A stretch of DNA of 64,000 bases from Paenibacillus zeirhizosphaerae (GCF_030705605.1 NZ_JAPCKK010000030.1:186001-250000); one strand, 5' to 3'; shown: positions 1 through 9,486, counted from the first letter of the stretch. Notes: generated by a model from the sequence alone, not told the origin. A program made the numbers and translations.

Positions 1-382
1 TGAAACGCTGGCCAATCACTAAATCAGGCTTTAATTCTAACACCTTTTCAATGTTAACCTCGTGCATAAATCCTACTTTCGGCACATCAATCGCTTCTTC
101 AGGTGGATCAATGGTAAAAGCATTCGTTATACCGACAGCCTTACCCCCAACTTGATAAAATGAGTGAAGAACTTGATCGTTTAAGACAACAATATTTTGA
201 GGTTTGTCTTGAAGTATAACGAGCTGCCCGTCAAAGTCTTTAAAAGAGAGATAAGATTCAACTGATTGATCAGCATCAAGACCCTCTCTTTTTCCCTCTT
301 GCTGCTGTGAAGTATTTTGACAACCACTGACAATTACCATTATTATCAAAATAATGATTACAGGTTTAAAGCGATGCTTCAT
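1..382 (-). CDS. Substrate-binding lipoprotein of FecB/BtuF type, partial
   Basis: N-terminal part of a gene that runs off the left edge of the window, so there is no stop codon here. The start is an ATG at 382-380 behind an AAAGGGG site. The protein opens with a basic and hydrophobic signal sequence ending in the lipobox VSGC, so it is a membrane-anchored lipoprotein. The following region (motifs YLSFKDFDG, NIVVLNDQV, LELKPDLVIGQ) matches the type III periplasmic-binding fold used for siderophores, haem or cobalamin. It is clearly a paralogue of the complete gene at 3113-4180 on the other side of copA. The ligand cannot be told from sequence, and no permease or ATPase gene is visible beside it. 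Confidence 0.8.
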   Translation of the reverse strand, partial: MKHRFKPVIIILIIMVIVSGCQNTSQQQEGKREGLDADQSVESYLSFKDFDGQLVILQDKPQNIVVLNDQVLHSFYQVGGKAVGITNAFTIDPPEEAIDVPKVGFMHEVNIEKVLELKPDLVIGQRF

Positions 383-448
383 CTTTTTAATCCCCTTTTA
401 GAAAGCTTTTCTTAAAATATTCTCCTTCAATATCCTTCAATATCACAG

Positions 449-2977
449 TCAAAGCTTCATTTTTTGAAGACGTAAGGAATTAAGCACGACTGAAACGGAA
501 CTAAACGCCATCGCTGCACCGGCCAGCCAAGGAGCCAGAAGGCCAATGGCAGCAATGGGAATACCCACCACATTATACGCGAGTGCCCAAAAGAGATTTT
601 GCTTGATATTCCTCATCGTTCGTTTGCTTAACTCCATGGCGTCAGCAATACTGTTCAGGTCTCCCCGCATGAGTGCAACATCTGCTGTCTCTAGGGCAAC
701 GTCGGTGCCTGTTCCAATGGCCATGCCAATATCAGACACAGCCAGAGCGGGTGCATCATTGATCCCATCCCCTACCATGGCTACCTTAAGTCCCAGTTGC
801 TGTAGTTTCTTCACTTCCGCCGCTTTCTCCTCCGGAAGAATGCCAGCGATGACTTTGGAGATTCCGACCTGGCTGGCAACAGCACGAGCAGTGCGCTCGT
901 TGTCACCAGTCATTAATACCACATCGATTCCCATCGCTTGAAGCCGGCTAACGGCATGGGCAGATGTGTCCTTCACGGTATCCGCGACAGCGACCATTCC
1001 AGCCCACTCATCATCCACCGCCACAAGCATCACGGTTTTGCCTTGGCTTTCCAGCTCAGACATTTGGGCCAATGCTTCTGCAGGAACCTGCACCTTAGCA
1101 TCGGCAAGCAGACGGCGTGTTCCAACGAGAATATCTTGACTGTAGCCACGTGCTCGTACACCATATCCCGGAATATTTTCGAACTGTTCCGGATTGAACA
1201 TGATTTTAATACCTCTTTCTTTGATCCCCTCCATAATGGCTTGGGCAAGTGGATGCTCAGAGCTCGACTCAGCAATTCCAACCCGTTTCAACAATTCGCC
1301 AGTTGACCAATTTGAAGCAGTCCTAACATCGGTCATGATTGGTTTTCCGTTAGTTACTGTGCCCGTTTTATCAAGAATAACTGTCTGAATGTGCTGCGTA
1401 GTCTCCAGGTGCTCCCCACCTTTGAACAGGATGCCATACTCGGCGGCACGCCCCGAACCAGCCATGATGGATGTAGGTGTAGCTAAGCCAAGCGCGCATG
1501 GACAGGCAATGACCAGAACAGCGATCGCTTTCTCTATAGCCTCACTAAAGCCGCCCGTGCTCCCGAAGAGCAACGAAAATACAAAGGTAACAACAGCAAG
1601 GCTAATCACTACAGGAACGAAAATCCCTGAAATCGAATCAGCAACACGCTGGATTGGAGCTTTCGTTCCCTGTGCCTGTTCCACGATACGGATGATCCGG
1701 GACAGCGCACTGTCAGCACCCACTTGAGTCGCGCGTATAAGGAGACGACCATTTTTGTTCAGAGTAGCGCCAGTTACACGATCCCCAACCGTTTTGTCCA
1801 CCGGTAGACTTTCTCCAGTTAACATGGATTCGTCCACGGAGGAGCCTCCCTCCTCCACGATCCCATCCACAGGAATTTTCTCGCCGGGCTTCACAATGAC
1901 GAGATCATTGACGAGCACATATTCAGGAAGAAGCTCTATCTCCTCGTCGTTTCGGACCACCCGGGCACTTCGTGGAACCATTTGCATTAGACTTTTAATG
2001 GACTGCGTTGATCTTCCCTTAGCCAGAGCCTCCAACCATTTACCGAACAATATTAGCGTAATCAACACTGCGCTAGTTTCGAAGTACATATTGACAGGGC
2101 CTTGAGCAGTCGTGTTTACAACGTCCACTACTTGGGCACCTCCACCATGGTTATGACCGGACATGCCGCCGGTGCTGGTTAGAGATGTTAAATATAAACT
2201 ATACAAATAAGCCGTGCTCGTCCCAAGTGCGACAAGCACATCCATATTGGCACTTCGGTTTTTCAAGGCTTTATACGCACCTTCATAGAATTGGGCTCCC
2301 AAGTATAGTTGTATGGGCGTGGCCAGCAGCAATTGGAACAGCGGATTCATGAACAAGTCAGGTACCCAAATCCATGACGTGAACGAGAAATGCGAGACCA
2401 TGGCCCATAATAAGGGGAAAGCAAGCACTGCTGACAAGATCCACTTCCATTTTTTTCTTTGAAGCTCCTGTTCCCTCATGGACAGGGATTCTTCCTCTGT
2501 AGCTTTAATGTGTGCACCAAATCCCAATTGCTTAATTATGAAGATGAGGTCGGAACCCTTCAGTGTTCCTGATACGAATTCAACATGACCTGACTCCAGA
2601 GCCAAGTTTACGTTTGCACGTGTTACACCCGGGAGCCGACTTAGGCCTTTTTCGATGCGTGCTGAACATGCTGCGCATGTCATACCTGTAATGTTTAAAT
2701 CGACGGCCGTCGTAGAAGTTCCAAAGCCCAAGGTCTCTATTTTATTCCGAAGAGCCTGAATATCGATGGTGGCTGAATCGTACACTACCGTTGCTTCTTC
2801 TGTGGCAAGATTTACATTCGCTTGATGCACACCATTCAAGCGAGATAGCCCTTTTTCGATTCGGTTGGAGCATGCGGCACAGGTCATTCCTGTAATCTGT
2901 AGCGTTGCTTGCAAATGCTTGCTTCCGTTTGCATTCGTAGTTTGCAATGACGGAGTTTTTCTGGAAATGTTGTCCAT
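449..2977 (-). CDS. copA: Copper-exporting P1B-type ATPase CopA
   Basis: Cu(I) efflux ATPase of the plasma membrane, 842 aa, usual length for a two-HMA CopA. Two N-terminal heavy-metal domains carry MTCAAC (about 31-36) and TCAAC (about 100-104). Next come the transmembrane core with TGES (387-390), the CPC metal site (492-494), the phosphorylation motif DKTGT (536-540), an SEHP motif and GDGINDAP. The last helices carry the YN and MAFSSVS motifs typical of Cu+ transporters. A short His/Gly stretch (GHNHGGG, about 274-280) sits between early membrane segments. ATG start with AAGGAGA in front. No CsoR/CopY gene or recognisable CsoR box was found next to it, so its regulator is elsewhere or unseen. 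Confidence 0.97.
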   Translation of the reverse strand: MDNISRKTPSLQTTNANGSKHLQATLQITGMTCAACSNRIEKGLSRLNGVHQANVNLATEEATVVYDSATIDIQALRNKIETLGFGTSTTAVDLNITGMTCAACSARIEKGLSRLPGVTRANVNLALESGHVEFVSGTLKGSDLIFIIKQLGFGAHIKATEEESLSMREQELQRKKWKWILSAVLAFPLLWAMVSHFSFTSWIWVPDLFMNPLFQLLLATPIQLYLGAQFYEGAYKALKNRSANMDVLVALGTSTAYLYSLYLTSLTSTGGMSGHNHGGGAQVVDVVNTTAQGPVNMYFETSAVLITLILFGKWLEALAKGRSTQSIKSLMQMVPRSARVVRNDEEIELLPEYVLVNDLVIVKPGEKIPVDGIVEEGGSSVDESMLTGESLPVDKTVGDRVTGATLNKNGRLLIRATQVGADSALSRIIRIVEQAQGTKAPIQRVADSISGIFVPVVISLAVVTFVFSLLFGSTGGFSEAIEKAIAVLVIACPCALGLATPTSIMAGSGRAAEYGILFKGGEHLETTQHIQTVILDKTGTVTNGKPIMTDVRTASNWSTGELLKRVGIAESSSEHPLAQAIMEGIKERGIKIMFNPEQFENIPGYGVRARGYSQDILVGTRRLLADAKVQVPAEALAQMSELESQGKTVMLVAVDDEWAGMVAVADTVKDTSAHAVSRLQAMGIDVVLMTGDNERTARAVASQVGISKVIAGILPEEKAAEVKKLQQLGLKVAMVGDGINDAPALAVSDIGMAIGTGTDVALETADVALMRGDLNSIADAMELSKRTMRNIKQNLFWALAYNVVGIPIAAIGLLAPWLAGAAMAFSSVSVVLNSLRLQKMKL

Positions 2978-3112
2978 AGGCTTTGCGTTCTCCTTATCTA
3001 AACTTCAACTTCGTATAGAGATCATACGCTATTCTTCTATATACTTTGATGATTCATCAGCATGATGGATGGCATAACGCCAATGACTCCGATTCTTGGA
3101 TAGGAGCTTATG

Positions 3113-4180
3113 TTATTGGGTAGCTGCAGAAAATGGGAACACTAATTGCTTCATGTATTCTACCGATTCCCATATTTTCAGACCGGGACTGGTGACGAAC
3201 ATGGAAGGTGGCAAAATCTCCAGATGACCAGATTTGACGGCTTGCAGCGATTTCCAGGAGGGGTTGCTCTCTAACTGGGATTGGATCATGCGCTGGCCTT
3301 CTTCATCTGATCCGTGAACGACGATGAAAATGTGCTCCGGGTTTAGTTCCACCAGCTTCTCCATGCTGAAAGGCACCGAGCTTGGCGTTTTACCTGAAAG
3401 AAGATCTTCCGCAATATTGTTCATTTGAAGCAAGCTGCTAATATCGAGCGCAATGCTCGACGATTTTTGCAACGACACGCTATTGGCCATCAGGGTAATG
3501 ATCGCATAAGACGGCTTGTTCGCTGGTAAATCTGCCGTTAGTTCATTTAGCTTAGCGTCCATGTTGCCGATAGCCGTCTGTACTTGCTCCTCATTACCGA
3601 TGATTTGACCGAACAGCTTGGCATTGTTCCGGATATCTTCGATTGATTTGACTGTCAGAATGGCAAACGGAATACCGGAATCCGCAAATGTACTTTTTAA
3701 ATCTTTGTGGAAAAGCGGCTGTCCTATCACCAAATCTGGTTTCAACTGTAGAATTTCCTCCATGTTTACGCTGCTGATGACGCCTACTTGCTTCACATTC
3801 GCTGCTTGCTCCGGAATCTCAACGCCTGCCGATGTGGCTATGCCGGCTGCTTGTCCGCCCGCTTGATAGAACAGTTCTGTCAATTCATTATTGAGGATGA
3901 TAATCCGTTCGGGCTTGTTTTCCAGCGTTACTGTGTCTCCATTTAGATCTTGAAAGGTGAGGTAGGGCTCAGCAGTCGGCTCCGAGATCGGAGTGCCCTC
4001 TGCCTGCTGCGTACTGCCTGAGGCTTGTCCAGGTATTGCCGGCTCCAGTTCCTTTTCCTTAACCGGGGATGTATTATCCGACGAAACGTTCACCCCCGAA
4101 GTACCTGTGTTTGTACAGGCTGTAAGTAGCAGAACCAGACAGGTGATCAGAATCCATTTCCAATAGTGTACCTTCGTCAA
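3113..4180 (-). CDS. Substrate-binding lipoprotein of FecB/BtuF type
   Basis: Probable lipoprotein of the type III periplasmic-binding family (siderophore, haem or cobalamin binding), about 355 aa. The chosen start is the TTG at 4180, because GGAGGG lies 8 nt upstream of it and it gives a compact signal peptide ending in lipobox LTAC. An ATG at 4228 in frame would add 16 polar residues with no good ribosome site. After a Ser/Thr/Gln-rich linker comes the folded domain with TVTLENKPERIIILNNE, EEILQLKPDLVIGQ and EHIFIVVHG. It is a paralogue of the partial gene at 1-382; copA lies between them. No ABC permease is adjacent, so it is an orphan binding protein or works with a distant transporter. 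Confidence 0.8.
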   Translation of the reverse strand: MTKVHYWKWILITCLVLLLTACTNTGTSGVNVSSDNTSPVKEKELEPAIPGQASGSTQQAEGTPISEPTAEPYLTFQDLNGDTVTLENKPERIIILNNELTELFYQAGGQAAGIATSAGVEIPEQAANVKQVGVISSVNMEEILQLKPDLVIGQPLFHKDLKSTFADSGIPFAILTVKSIEDIRNNAKLFGQIIGNEEQVQTAIGNMDAKLNELTADLPANKPSYAIITLMANSVSLQKSSSIALDISSLLQMNNIAEDLLSGKTPSSVPFSMEKLVELNPEHIFIVVHGSDEEGQRMIQSQLESNPSWKSLQAVKSGHLEILPPSMFVTSPGLKIWESVEYMKQLVFPFSAATQ

Positions 4181-4435
4181 GCTTAAATCCCTCCAACTGT
4201 TTCCTTGATTGCTGAGACTCGTCTTCAACTGTGATCTCTATCATGGTAATGCAATCGGCTTGCAATCTTAATAGCTCTTGCGAGCTATACTATGTATATA
4301 AATGTGACAAATCCGCGTCTAGCGACCCGCATCAACTTCTCGGCCTCCACTGAAGTTTCGCAAGGTGTACAATAATTTTGCCTACTCCTCTCAGCTGAGC
4401 GATTACATTGGACACTTCATTCCTGAATTTCATAA

Positions 4436-4513
4436 ATCAAACGGATTGAAAACGGTCCATTAGTTTCAAGCATGGGTCTAGGTTGTATGGGAATGTCAGG
4501 AGGAACTTACGGT
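4436..4513 (+). pseudogene. Aldo/keto reductase N-terminal fragment
   Basis: A short open stretch between a TAA (4433-4435) and 4513 reads I-K-R-I-E-N-G-P-L-V-S-S and then MGLGCMGMSGGTYG. This is the N-terminal signature of aldo/keto reductases (LGLGCMGMS). There is no start codon and no remainder of the gene, so it is a relic. It is the only recognisable content of the 4229-4732 gap apart from the hairpin just downstream. A complete but different aldo/keto reductase lies at 29689-30669. Confidence 0.6.
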
Positions 4514-4553
4514 GTGGAATCTAATTATGTCTGGAATTATGCAGCAAAAGATA

Positions 4554-4595
4554 ATAAGCCGTTCTCCTTACAAACTGTAAGGGAGAGCGGCTTAT
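4554..4595. terminator. Long intergenic hairpin, possible terminator
   Basis: Two arms of about 18 nt (ATAAGCCG.TCTCC.TTAC against GTAAGGGAGAGCGGCTTAT) pair with one mismatch and one bulge around a 5-nt loop. It lies downstream of the oxidoreductase gene ending at 4733, but 140 nt away and without a clear T-run, so its role as a terminator is only probable. Confidence 0.5.
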
Positions 4596-4732
4596 TACTG
4601 TACAAATTATTATAACGAGAAACGAACAACAATAAGTGTTTCTTTCCTGGTGTTTATCACTGGAATGTATTTTTAAAATCCTAAATCAAGATTCTAAGGC
4701 TTTACTACCTCACATTCAAATTTAAATCCTAG

Positions 4733-5836
4733 TTATAAATACTGACGTTCACCGGTTTGTGCTGCTTTTTCCACGGTATCAAGGAACTGATGAAGCTTTA
4801 CCGCGTCTGCAAAGCTTGGAGTAAAGGATGTTCCTTTTTCGATATCTTGAGCGAATTTGCTGTAGGTCTGAGCAACATTCAGAACAAAACCTGAGTCATT
4901 TTTTAGGGAATCTGGTACCCGGTAATAGGAATCGGGAATTGTTAGCACACTAAGCTCTTTGTCAGTAGGTCCTGCACCGCGTAGTTGGTGTGACCCGAAT
5001 TGAATGGATGCAGGCGCGCTCAGCACGATCGTGCCCTTGTCTCCAAAAATTTCAAGCGTGAGTCCTGTCTGATGTTTGACTCCCCCTTGGATATGAACGC
5101 TGGCTGCTGCACCGTTTGTTAATTTCCCTGTAATCAATATTTGATCATCCGTCGTCTTCTCAATGACTTGTTGGATATCCACCAATTCGACTTCAGGGAA
5201 TTGCTGCGCTGTAACGGCTGAAAGTTCTGTAAAGTCCCCGAGCATGTAAGTGAATGCATCCAGATTATGTCCGCCTACAATCGTGAGCAGGTTGCCTCCG
5301 ATCTTGCGATCAAATAAATACGCAGTAGCTTTGTCAGCGACGCCACCCATTCCATCAATCGAAATCTTCAAATTGGCCGAAAGGACTTTTCCAACATAGC
5401 CTTCTGCCAATAAATCCTTAACATAATTGATAGCTGGAGCCTGTCTGGCCTGTAAACCGATTGCGTTTGGCAATTGGCGGGACGCTGCCCATTCCTGCAT
5501 TTCGAGCGCTTCAGCGGTATTTGATCCCAGTGGCCACTCGCAGTAAATCGGTTTTCCAGCAGGGGCAATTGCTTTGACTGCCTTATAGTGATCTTTAACG
5601 TTTATGCTGACAACTACCATATCCACATCGGGATGTTGAGCCAATTGCTCCATGTTATCGAAGCCATGCTTTGCCCGGAAAGCCTCAGCACTCTTCTTTG
5701 CGCTCTGCACATTGCTTGTTCCAACTGCCGTGAGCTCAAATTCATGCAGATGCTCAATGGCTGGAATATGAGTACCTCTTGCCCATCCGTTGTTAATTGA
5801 CCCACCAATAATTCCTGTGCGAATTTTTTTACTCAT
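4733..5836 (-). CDS. Gfo/Idh/MocA family oxidoreductase
   Basis: NAD(P)-dependent sugar-type oxidoreductase, 367 aa. The N-terminal Rossmann fold opens with GIIGGSINNGWA. The usual EKP lysine motif reads CEWPLG, so the typical catalytic Lys is replaced by Trp; this variant is known from Gal80-like members of the family. The C-terminal half has the usual substrate and dimer domain (GYVGKVLSANLKIS, GGNLLTIVGGHNLDAF). ATG start with GGGAG upstream. A perfect palindrome at 5883-5900 lies 47 nt before the start and recurs before the MarR gene next door, so it is probably repressed by that MarR. The substrate is unknown. Confidence 0.85.
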   Translation of the reverse strand: MSKKIRTGIIGGSINNGWARGTHIPAIEHLHEFELTAVGTSNVQSAKKSAEAFRAKHGFDNMEQLAQHPDVDMVVVSINVKDHYKAVKAIAPAGKPIYCEWPLGSNTAEALEMQEWAASRQLPNAIGLQARQAPAINYVKDLLAEGYVGKVLSANLKISIDGMGGVADKATAYLFDRKIGGNLLTIVGGHNLDAFTYMLGDFTELSAVTAQQFPEVELVDIQQVIEKTTDDQILITGKLTNGAAASVHIQGGVKHQTGLTLEIFGDKGTIVLSAPASIQFGSHQLRGAGPTDKELSVLTIPDSYYRVPDSLKNDSGFVLNVAQTYSKFAQDIEKGTSFTPSFADAVKLHQFLDTVEKAAQTGERQYL

Positions 5837-5882
5837 GTAAAACAGCTCCCTATTTTGAATGATATATAACTTTGGTATCCAC

Positions 5883-5900
5883 TATTTAGCTTGCTAAATA
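5883..5900. promoter_or_regulatory. MarR operator before the oxidoreductase gene
   Basis: Perfect inverted repeat TATTTAGC-TT-GCTAAATA. The same half-sites with a different 2-nt centre occur at 6368-6385 before the neighbouring MarR gene. Assignment to that MarR is inference from position and repetition. Confidence 0.8.
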
Positions 5901-5919
5901 TTTGCGAAAGACGGAGAAC

Positions 5920-6345
5920 TCAGGATAAGTTATTCTCCATCTTTTTCATTATTTGTCTTAGTATCAAACGTTCTTCCATTGAAATGGAATGTAGCAGTTT
6001 TTTCTGTTGCGCTCTCCATTTCATTTCAACCGGGGTCTCTAATTCTTTGCCTTTGTCTGTAAGATAAATTCGCATTACTCTTGCATCTTGTTCGTCACGT
6101 TTGCGGTATATAAAACCATTTTGCTCTAGTGATTTAACCATATTCGTTACTGTAGGAGGTTCGCATTTTAAATGTTCACATAGTTGCATTTGCGTTATCC
6201 CGTCGCCTAACCACAAACGATACAATAAATTATCTTGGCCAACATAAAGGTTAAGTTCTCTTAGAGATTCGCTGTAATCTCGTCGCATTTGGGAGGAGAT
6301 TCGATCTAACGACTGACGAATATCGCAATCCACTTGATCTGTCAT
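5920..6345 (-). CDS. MarR family transcriptional regulator
   Basis: Winged-helix regulator of 141 aa, usual MarR length. The recognition region reads GITQMQLCEHLKCEPPTVTNMVKSLEQNGFIYRKRDEQD split over helix and wing (about 67-105), with the R-x-x-D-x-R wing (RDEQDARV). ATG start preceded by GAGGGATG. It lies upstream of, and in the same direction as, the Gfo/Idh/MocA gene. A perfect palindrome is found 23 nt before its own start and the same palindrome before the oxidoreductase gene, which fits autorepression plus control of the enzyme. The inducer is unknown. Confidence 0.9.
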   Translation of the reverse strand: MTDQVDCDIRQSLDRISSQMRRDYSESLRELNLYVGQDNLLYRLWLGDGITQMQLCEHLKCEPPTVTNMVKSLEQNGFIYRKRDEQDARVMRIYLTDKGKELETPVEMKWRAQQKKLLHSISMEERLILRQIMKKMENNLS

Positions 6346-6367
6346 GAATTAATCATCCCTCGAATGT

Positions 6368-6385
6368 TATTTAGCGGGCTAAATA
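6368..6385. promoter_or_regulatory. MarR autoregulatory operator
   Basis: Perfect inverted repeat TATTTAGC-GG-GCTAAATA, 23 nt upstream of the MarR start codon. It matches the site at 5883-5900 in every half-site base. Confidence 0.8.
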
Positions 6386-6528
6386 TATCATGAGGAATAA
6401 GATATGTCAAATTAATTTGACATGAAAAAACTCCCCTCACAGTAACAGAGTTTATTATTTCACCTGTCTACCGTATGGGGAGATATTACTTTCAGGAACA
6501 CGGTCTTAATGTTGTAATAATTTGCGTA

Positions 6529-6897
6529 TTAGGCTTTACTGTGAAGGGTAACTAGGTAACCGTCTGGGTCGGCAAATGTAAAGGTTCGCCCGAATGGTCC
6601 ATCTATTGGTGCGGATGTAATCTTTACGCCTGCTGCAATAAGCTTGTCGTGGATTTCTTGCGTATCAGGGGCATGAAGCCACAGAGCGACACCAAGTCCA
6701 GGCTGAGTACCTGAACCGAGCTCTGTTCCTGGTATTAGGTCACGAAGAGCAAATGCAATAGGCTTTGTTTCAAAGACCACAGCATGAGGTGGTCCCGCCT
6801 GTGAGCGGACCAGTCCGAGATAGTTTTGATAGAATTCCGCAGAGCCTTCAAGATTGCTCACTTGAAGTGAAATGAAGTCGGGTCCAATTACTGACAT
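6529..6897 (-). CDS. VOC/glyoxalase-fold protein
   Basis: Small cytoplasmic protein (122 aa) of the vicinal oxygen chelate fold, the glyoxalase, dioxygenase and bleomycin-resistance superfamily. It opens with FISLQVSNLEGSAEFYQNYLGL and ends with RTFTFADPDGYLVTLHS, the typical first and last strands of a VOC unit. ATG start with AAAGGAGAACATT upstream. It has no close link to its neighbours beyond orientation. Metal ligands and substrate cannot be assigned safely. Confidence 0.85.
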   Translation of the reverse strand: MSVIGPDFISLQVSNLEGSAEFYQNYLGLVRSQAGPPHAVVFETKPIAFALRDLIPGTELGSGTQPGLGVALWLHAPDTQEIHDKLIAAGVKITSAPIDGPFGRTFTFADPDGYLVTLHSKA

Positions 6898-7077
6898 AAT
6901 AATGTTCTCCTTTGTATATGGGGTTGTTTATGTTATTAGTATAAGCCGTAATACAGATTTGGATACCTCTCTTGGATGACCATAACGCACTATTCGTTTC
7001 ATTATAAAGTCATGTAAATAACCTCACTTTCATTGGGTATGTCTTGATTATACAAGCCCCCTATTGCCAACAGTATG

Positions 7078-8028
7078 TCAGTAGCGTTCTTTCATTTTTT
7101 CGATTTCTTCTCTTACTCGGTTTTTGAAGGATTCAGGTTCAGTGACTACCACATCTGCCCCCCATCCAAGAATCCAGGACAGCAGTTCTTCCGGTTGACG
7201 GACACGAAAAGTGACATGGTAACCGTCCTCTTTAGACTCGGCAGTCTCCATATAATAGTTGTTGGCTTCTTCAACTTTATCGGCGATTTCTGGATTAAAA
7301 AGTGCACAGACCCGTATGCTACGGGTATCCTTCGGCCGATAGGACTGAAGGTTGAAGTTATCGGGAGTCTGAAACGTATCATCAGTCACGGTAAGGTCAC
7401 TGATTCGGGAGACTCGAAAATGGCGAATATCCTCCCGTAGGTCACAGAAAGCAACTAACAGCCAGCCATTCTGCTCATCATGTGCCAATCCGAATGGCGA
7501 TACAGTTCGCACATTTACCCGGCTCCCATCAGATCCAGCAACCCGCTTGTGATATGTGAAACGAAGTTTCTTGCCCTCCAGCATGGCTTCACGAATGCTT
7601 CCCAAGTTTGCTTTCTCCCGCATCATTATGACCATTTCATCTTTTTGAAGCAGATGGATGCTCCCTTGTATTCGGTTTGTCTCCTCACGGATGGGTCGAG
7701 AAAGAATTGCTTCTATTTTTCTGCGGGAAGAACGAGCACTTTTGCGAAAAGTTGGATCAAAACGTTTTTCTATGAATTCAGCGCCAAGAAGAAGTGATAC
7801 TGCCTCTTCTACTGTAAAACTAATTGGTGGAAGAAAATAGCCTTCCATCAAAGAGTATCCTAATCCTGTCTCACCAATTATGGGAACACCTGCTTCACTC
7901 AAAGCCTGCATATCACGATAGATCGTTCTTACACTAACCCCTAAGACCTCTGCTAATTCATCAGCTGTCAGCAATTTGCTTCGCTGTAATTCCATCACAA
8001 TCGATAAAAGACGCTCTGTTTTATTCAA
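7078..8028 (-). CDS. YafY-type HTH/WYL-domain regulator
   Basis: DeoR-like one-component regulator of about 316 aa. An N-terminal HTH (LNKTERLLSIVMELQ, then LAEVLGVSVRTIYRDMQAL) is followed by a WYL ligand-binding domain (FTYHKR, VSPFGLAHDEQNGWLLVAFCDLREDIRHFRVSRI) and a C-terminal WCX extension. The TTG at 8028 is taken as start because the family normally begins with NKTERLL; an AAGGGAG site lies 11 nt before it. In-frame GTG (8040) and TTG (8109) starts are possible. A good -10 (TATAAT on the minus strand, plus 8086-8091) lies upstream, so it probably has its own promoter behind the terminator of the MFS gene. Confidence 0.85.
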   Translation of the reverse strand: MNKTERLLSIVMELQRSKLLTADELAEVLGVSVRTIYRDMQALSEAGVPIIGETGLGYSLMEGYFLPPISFTVEEAVSLLLGAEFIEKRFDPTFRKSARSSRRKIEAILSRPIREETNRIQGSIHLLQKDEMVIMMREKANLGSIREAMLEGKKLRFTYHKRVAGSDGSRVNVRTVSPFGLAHDEQNGWLLVAFCDLREDIRHFRVSRISDLTVTDDTFQTPDNFNLQSYRPKDTRSIRVCALFNPEIADKVEEANNYYMETAESKEDGYHVTFRVRQPEELLSWILGWGADVVVTEPESFKNRVREEIEKMKERY

Positions 8029-8098
8029 TTGAAGCCGCACTCCCTTGTTGGAATTCAACCATATCTTTGGCTTTCTAATACCTAGATTATACAAAAAC

Positions 8099-8124
8099 AC
8101 TACTGACAACTGAATGTCAGTAGT
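8099..8124 (-). terminator. Terminator of the MFS gene (or operator of the WYL gene)
   Basis: Perfect 10-bp arms ACTACTGACA and TGTCAGTAGT around a 6-nt loop, followed on the minus strand by GTTTTTGT. It sits 40 nt after the MFS stop, as expected of a terminator. It also overlaps the upstream edge of the WYL gene promoter, so an operator role is possible. Confidence 0.65.
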
Positions 8125-8164
8125 TGCATGGATGAGTTAGAAGATAAAATTAAGTTTCTTGTTT

Positions 8165-9400
8165 TTACTGATTTACATGTGTACCCTTATACAAAACGGG
8201 TATTGCCGCTGCTATCAGGATCATACCCATAAAAGCGGGCGCGGCATGACCAAATGATACATAGATTTGACCTCCAAGGATAGGCCCAATCATTCTTGCT
8301 AAAGCTTGAATAGATTGGCTGCCTCCTTGAATCCTTCCTTGTTCACTAGAATCGACAGATTTGGAGAGCATCCCATTGAATGCAGGCCCAAAGATCGAAT
8401 CACCAAAACCAAATATAAACATTCCAGCGATAATAAGAGGATAGAATGAGAACAAAGCAGATGATGCAATAAGACTGTAGCCTATAATCTCCGAAACCAT
8501 TCCAAGAATGGCTATCTGTTGATCGCTAAGTTTTCTCAACAACCTTGGCATGATGAGACCTTGTGAAATGATGTCCTGGACGCCTATGATGGAGAACATC
8601 AATCCGATTAGTGTAGGCTTCCAACTGAAAGTGTCCATTGTAAATTGTGAAAAAACGGCTTGTAAAGATCCGTTAGGTATCCAGAGTAAGAACGCTGAGA
8701 TGAGCAGCCTGTTTAAGCTTTTCATGGAAAGTAAGTTTGCAAGCTGTATGAAGGGATTCAGTCTTACGAAGGTAATCTCTTTCAGTCTATTCTTCTTGTC
8801 AAGGCTCTCAGGCATACAAAAGAATCCATAACCAACATTCAGTAAAGTTATAATTGCTCCAAAATACAGGGGTGCAGCATAATCAATTCTGGCAAGTAAT
8901 CCGCCTACAGTTGGGCCAATGACGGTGCCTACACCTACAACCGCACCCACCCATCCAAAGTATTTGGTTCTCTGTTCTGGAGGAATGATGTCCGCAAAAT
9001 AGGCGAAGATTGTGCTTATGCTCCCGCCTGTTATACCCTCTATGATGCGCCCGGCAAATAGTACCCATAGAGCTCCTCCTATACCAAAAACGAAGTACCC
9101 GATCGCGGAACCCAAAAGGCATACTAAAAGCAATGGACGACGGCCATATTTGTCGCTCAAAGCTCCAAGTACGGGGGCCGTAAAAAATACGCAGACTGCA
9201 TAAACAGAGGTCAGCAGCGTAACAACTGTAGCTTGATCTTCCGGATTGCTTATATAAGGCTGCACTAAGAATGGGACAACAGGTGTTATGATACTAAAGC
9301 CTATTCCGCAAAGAAACACAGAGATAAGACCGAATATTAAAGCGTGTTTATCTACGGTTTGTTCTGTGTTCTGTTCATTGTGTGATCTAAATGTGAACAC
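8165..9400 (-). CDS. MFS drug efflux transporter, TetA-like
   Basis: Proton-driven multidrug or tetracycline-type exporter of the DHA1 group, 411 aa, about 12 membrane segments. Motif A is seen as GALSDKYGRRPLLL (about 83-96) and motif C-like glycines as GVGTVIGPTVGGLL (about 155-168). The start is GTG at 9400, with GGAGAG 7 nt upstream. Two operator-like inverted repeats lie directly upstream (9426-9486). The MarR gene above them is separated by a terminator, so the MFS gene has its own regulated promoter. A class-specific tetracycline assignment cannot be made without alignment. Confidence 0.88.
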   Translation of the reverse strand: MFTFRSHNEQNTEQTVDKHALIFGLISVFLCGIGFSIITPVVPFLVQPYISNPEDQATVVTLLTSVYAVCVFFTAPVLGALSDKYGRRPLLLVCLLGSAIGYFVFGIGGALWVLFAGRIIEGITGGSISTIFAYFADIIPPEQRTKYFGWVGAVVGVGTVIGPTVGGLLARIDYAAPLYFGAIITLLNVGYGFFCMPESLDKKNRLKEITFVRLNPFIQLANLLSMKSLNRLLISAFLLWIPNGSLQAVFSQFTMDTFSWKPTLIGLMFSIIGVQDIISQGLIMPRLLRKLSDQQIAILGMVSEIIGYSLIASSALFSFYPLIIAGMFIFGFGDSIFGPAFNGMLSKSVDSSEQGRIQGGSQSIQALARMIGPILGGQIYVSFGHAAPAFMGMILIAAAIPVLYKGTHVNQ

Positions 9401-9425
9401 TTAAATTCTCTCCTCAAAAGTCGTA

Positions 9426-9486
9426 TTTTAGCTTCCTCGGAAGCAAAAACATCGTATCATTATTTTGCTTCCTTGGCAACAAAATA
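9426..9486. promoter_or_regulatory. Two MarR-type operator boxes before the MFS gene
   Basis: Box 1 (9426-9449) contains the perfect GCTTCC-TC-GGAAGC with flanking T4 and A4 runs. Box 2 (9461-9486) is TATTTTGCTTCC-TT-GGCAACAAAATA, a 12-bp inverted repeat with two mismatches. The boxes share the TTnGCTTCC half-site and lie between the MarR terminator and the MFS start, so control by the adjacent MarR is likely. Confidence 0.7.

Noticed and set aside
424-443. Tandem CCTTCAATAT repeat downstream of copA
   Set aside because: Only two 10-bp copies in A/T-rich DNA; no function can be argued.
546-2105. Several plus-strand open frames inside copA
   Set aside because: They are antisense to a full P-type ATPase with all motifs and have no ribosome sites.
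449-3112. CsoR or CopY operator around copA
   Set aside because: No G-tract palindrome or TACA-x-TGTA pair was seen before the copA start.
7074-8124. CTACTGACA-like matches at both ends of the WYL gene as insertion boundaries
   Set aside because: One copy is the coding end of the gene and the other a terminator arm; nine matching bases are not enough for a mobile element.
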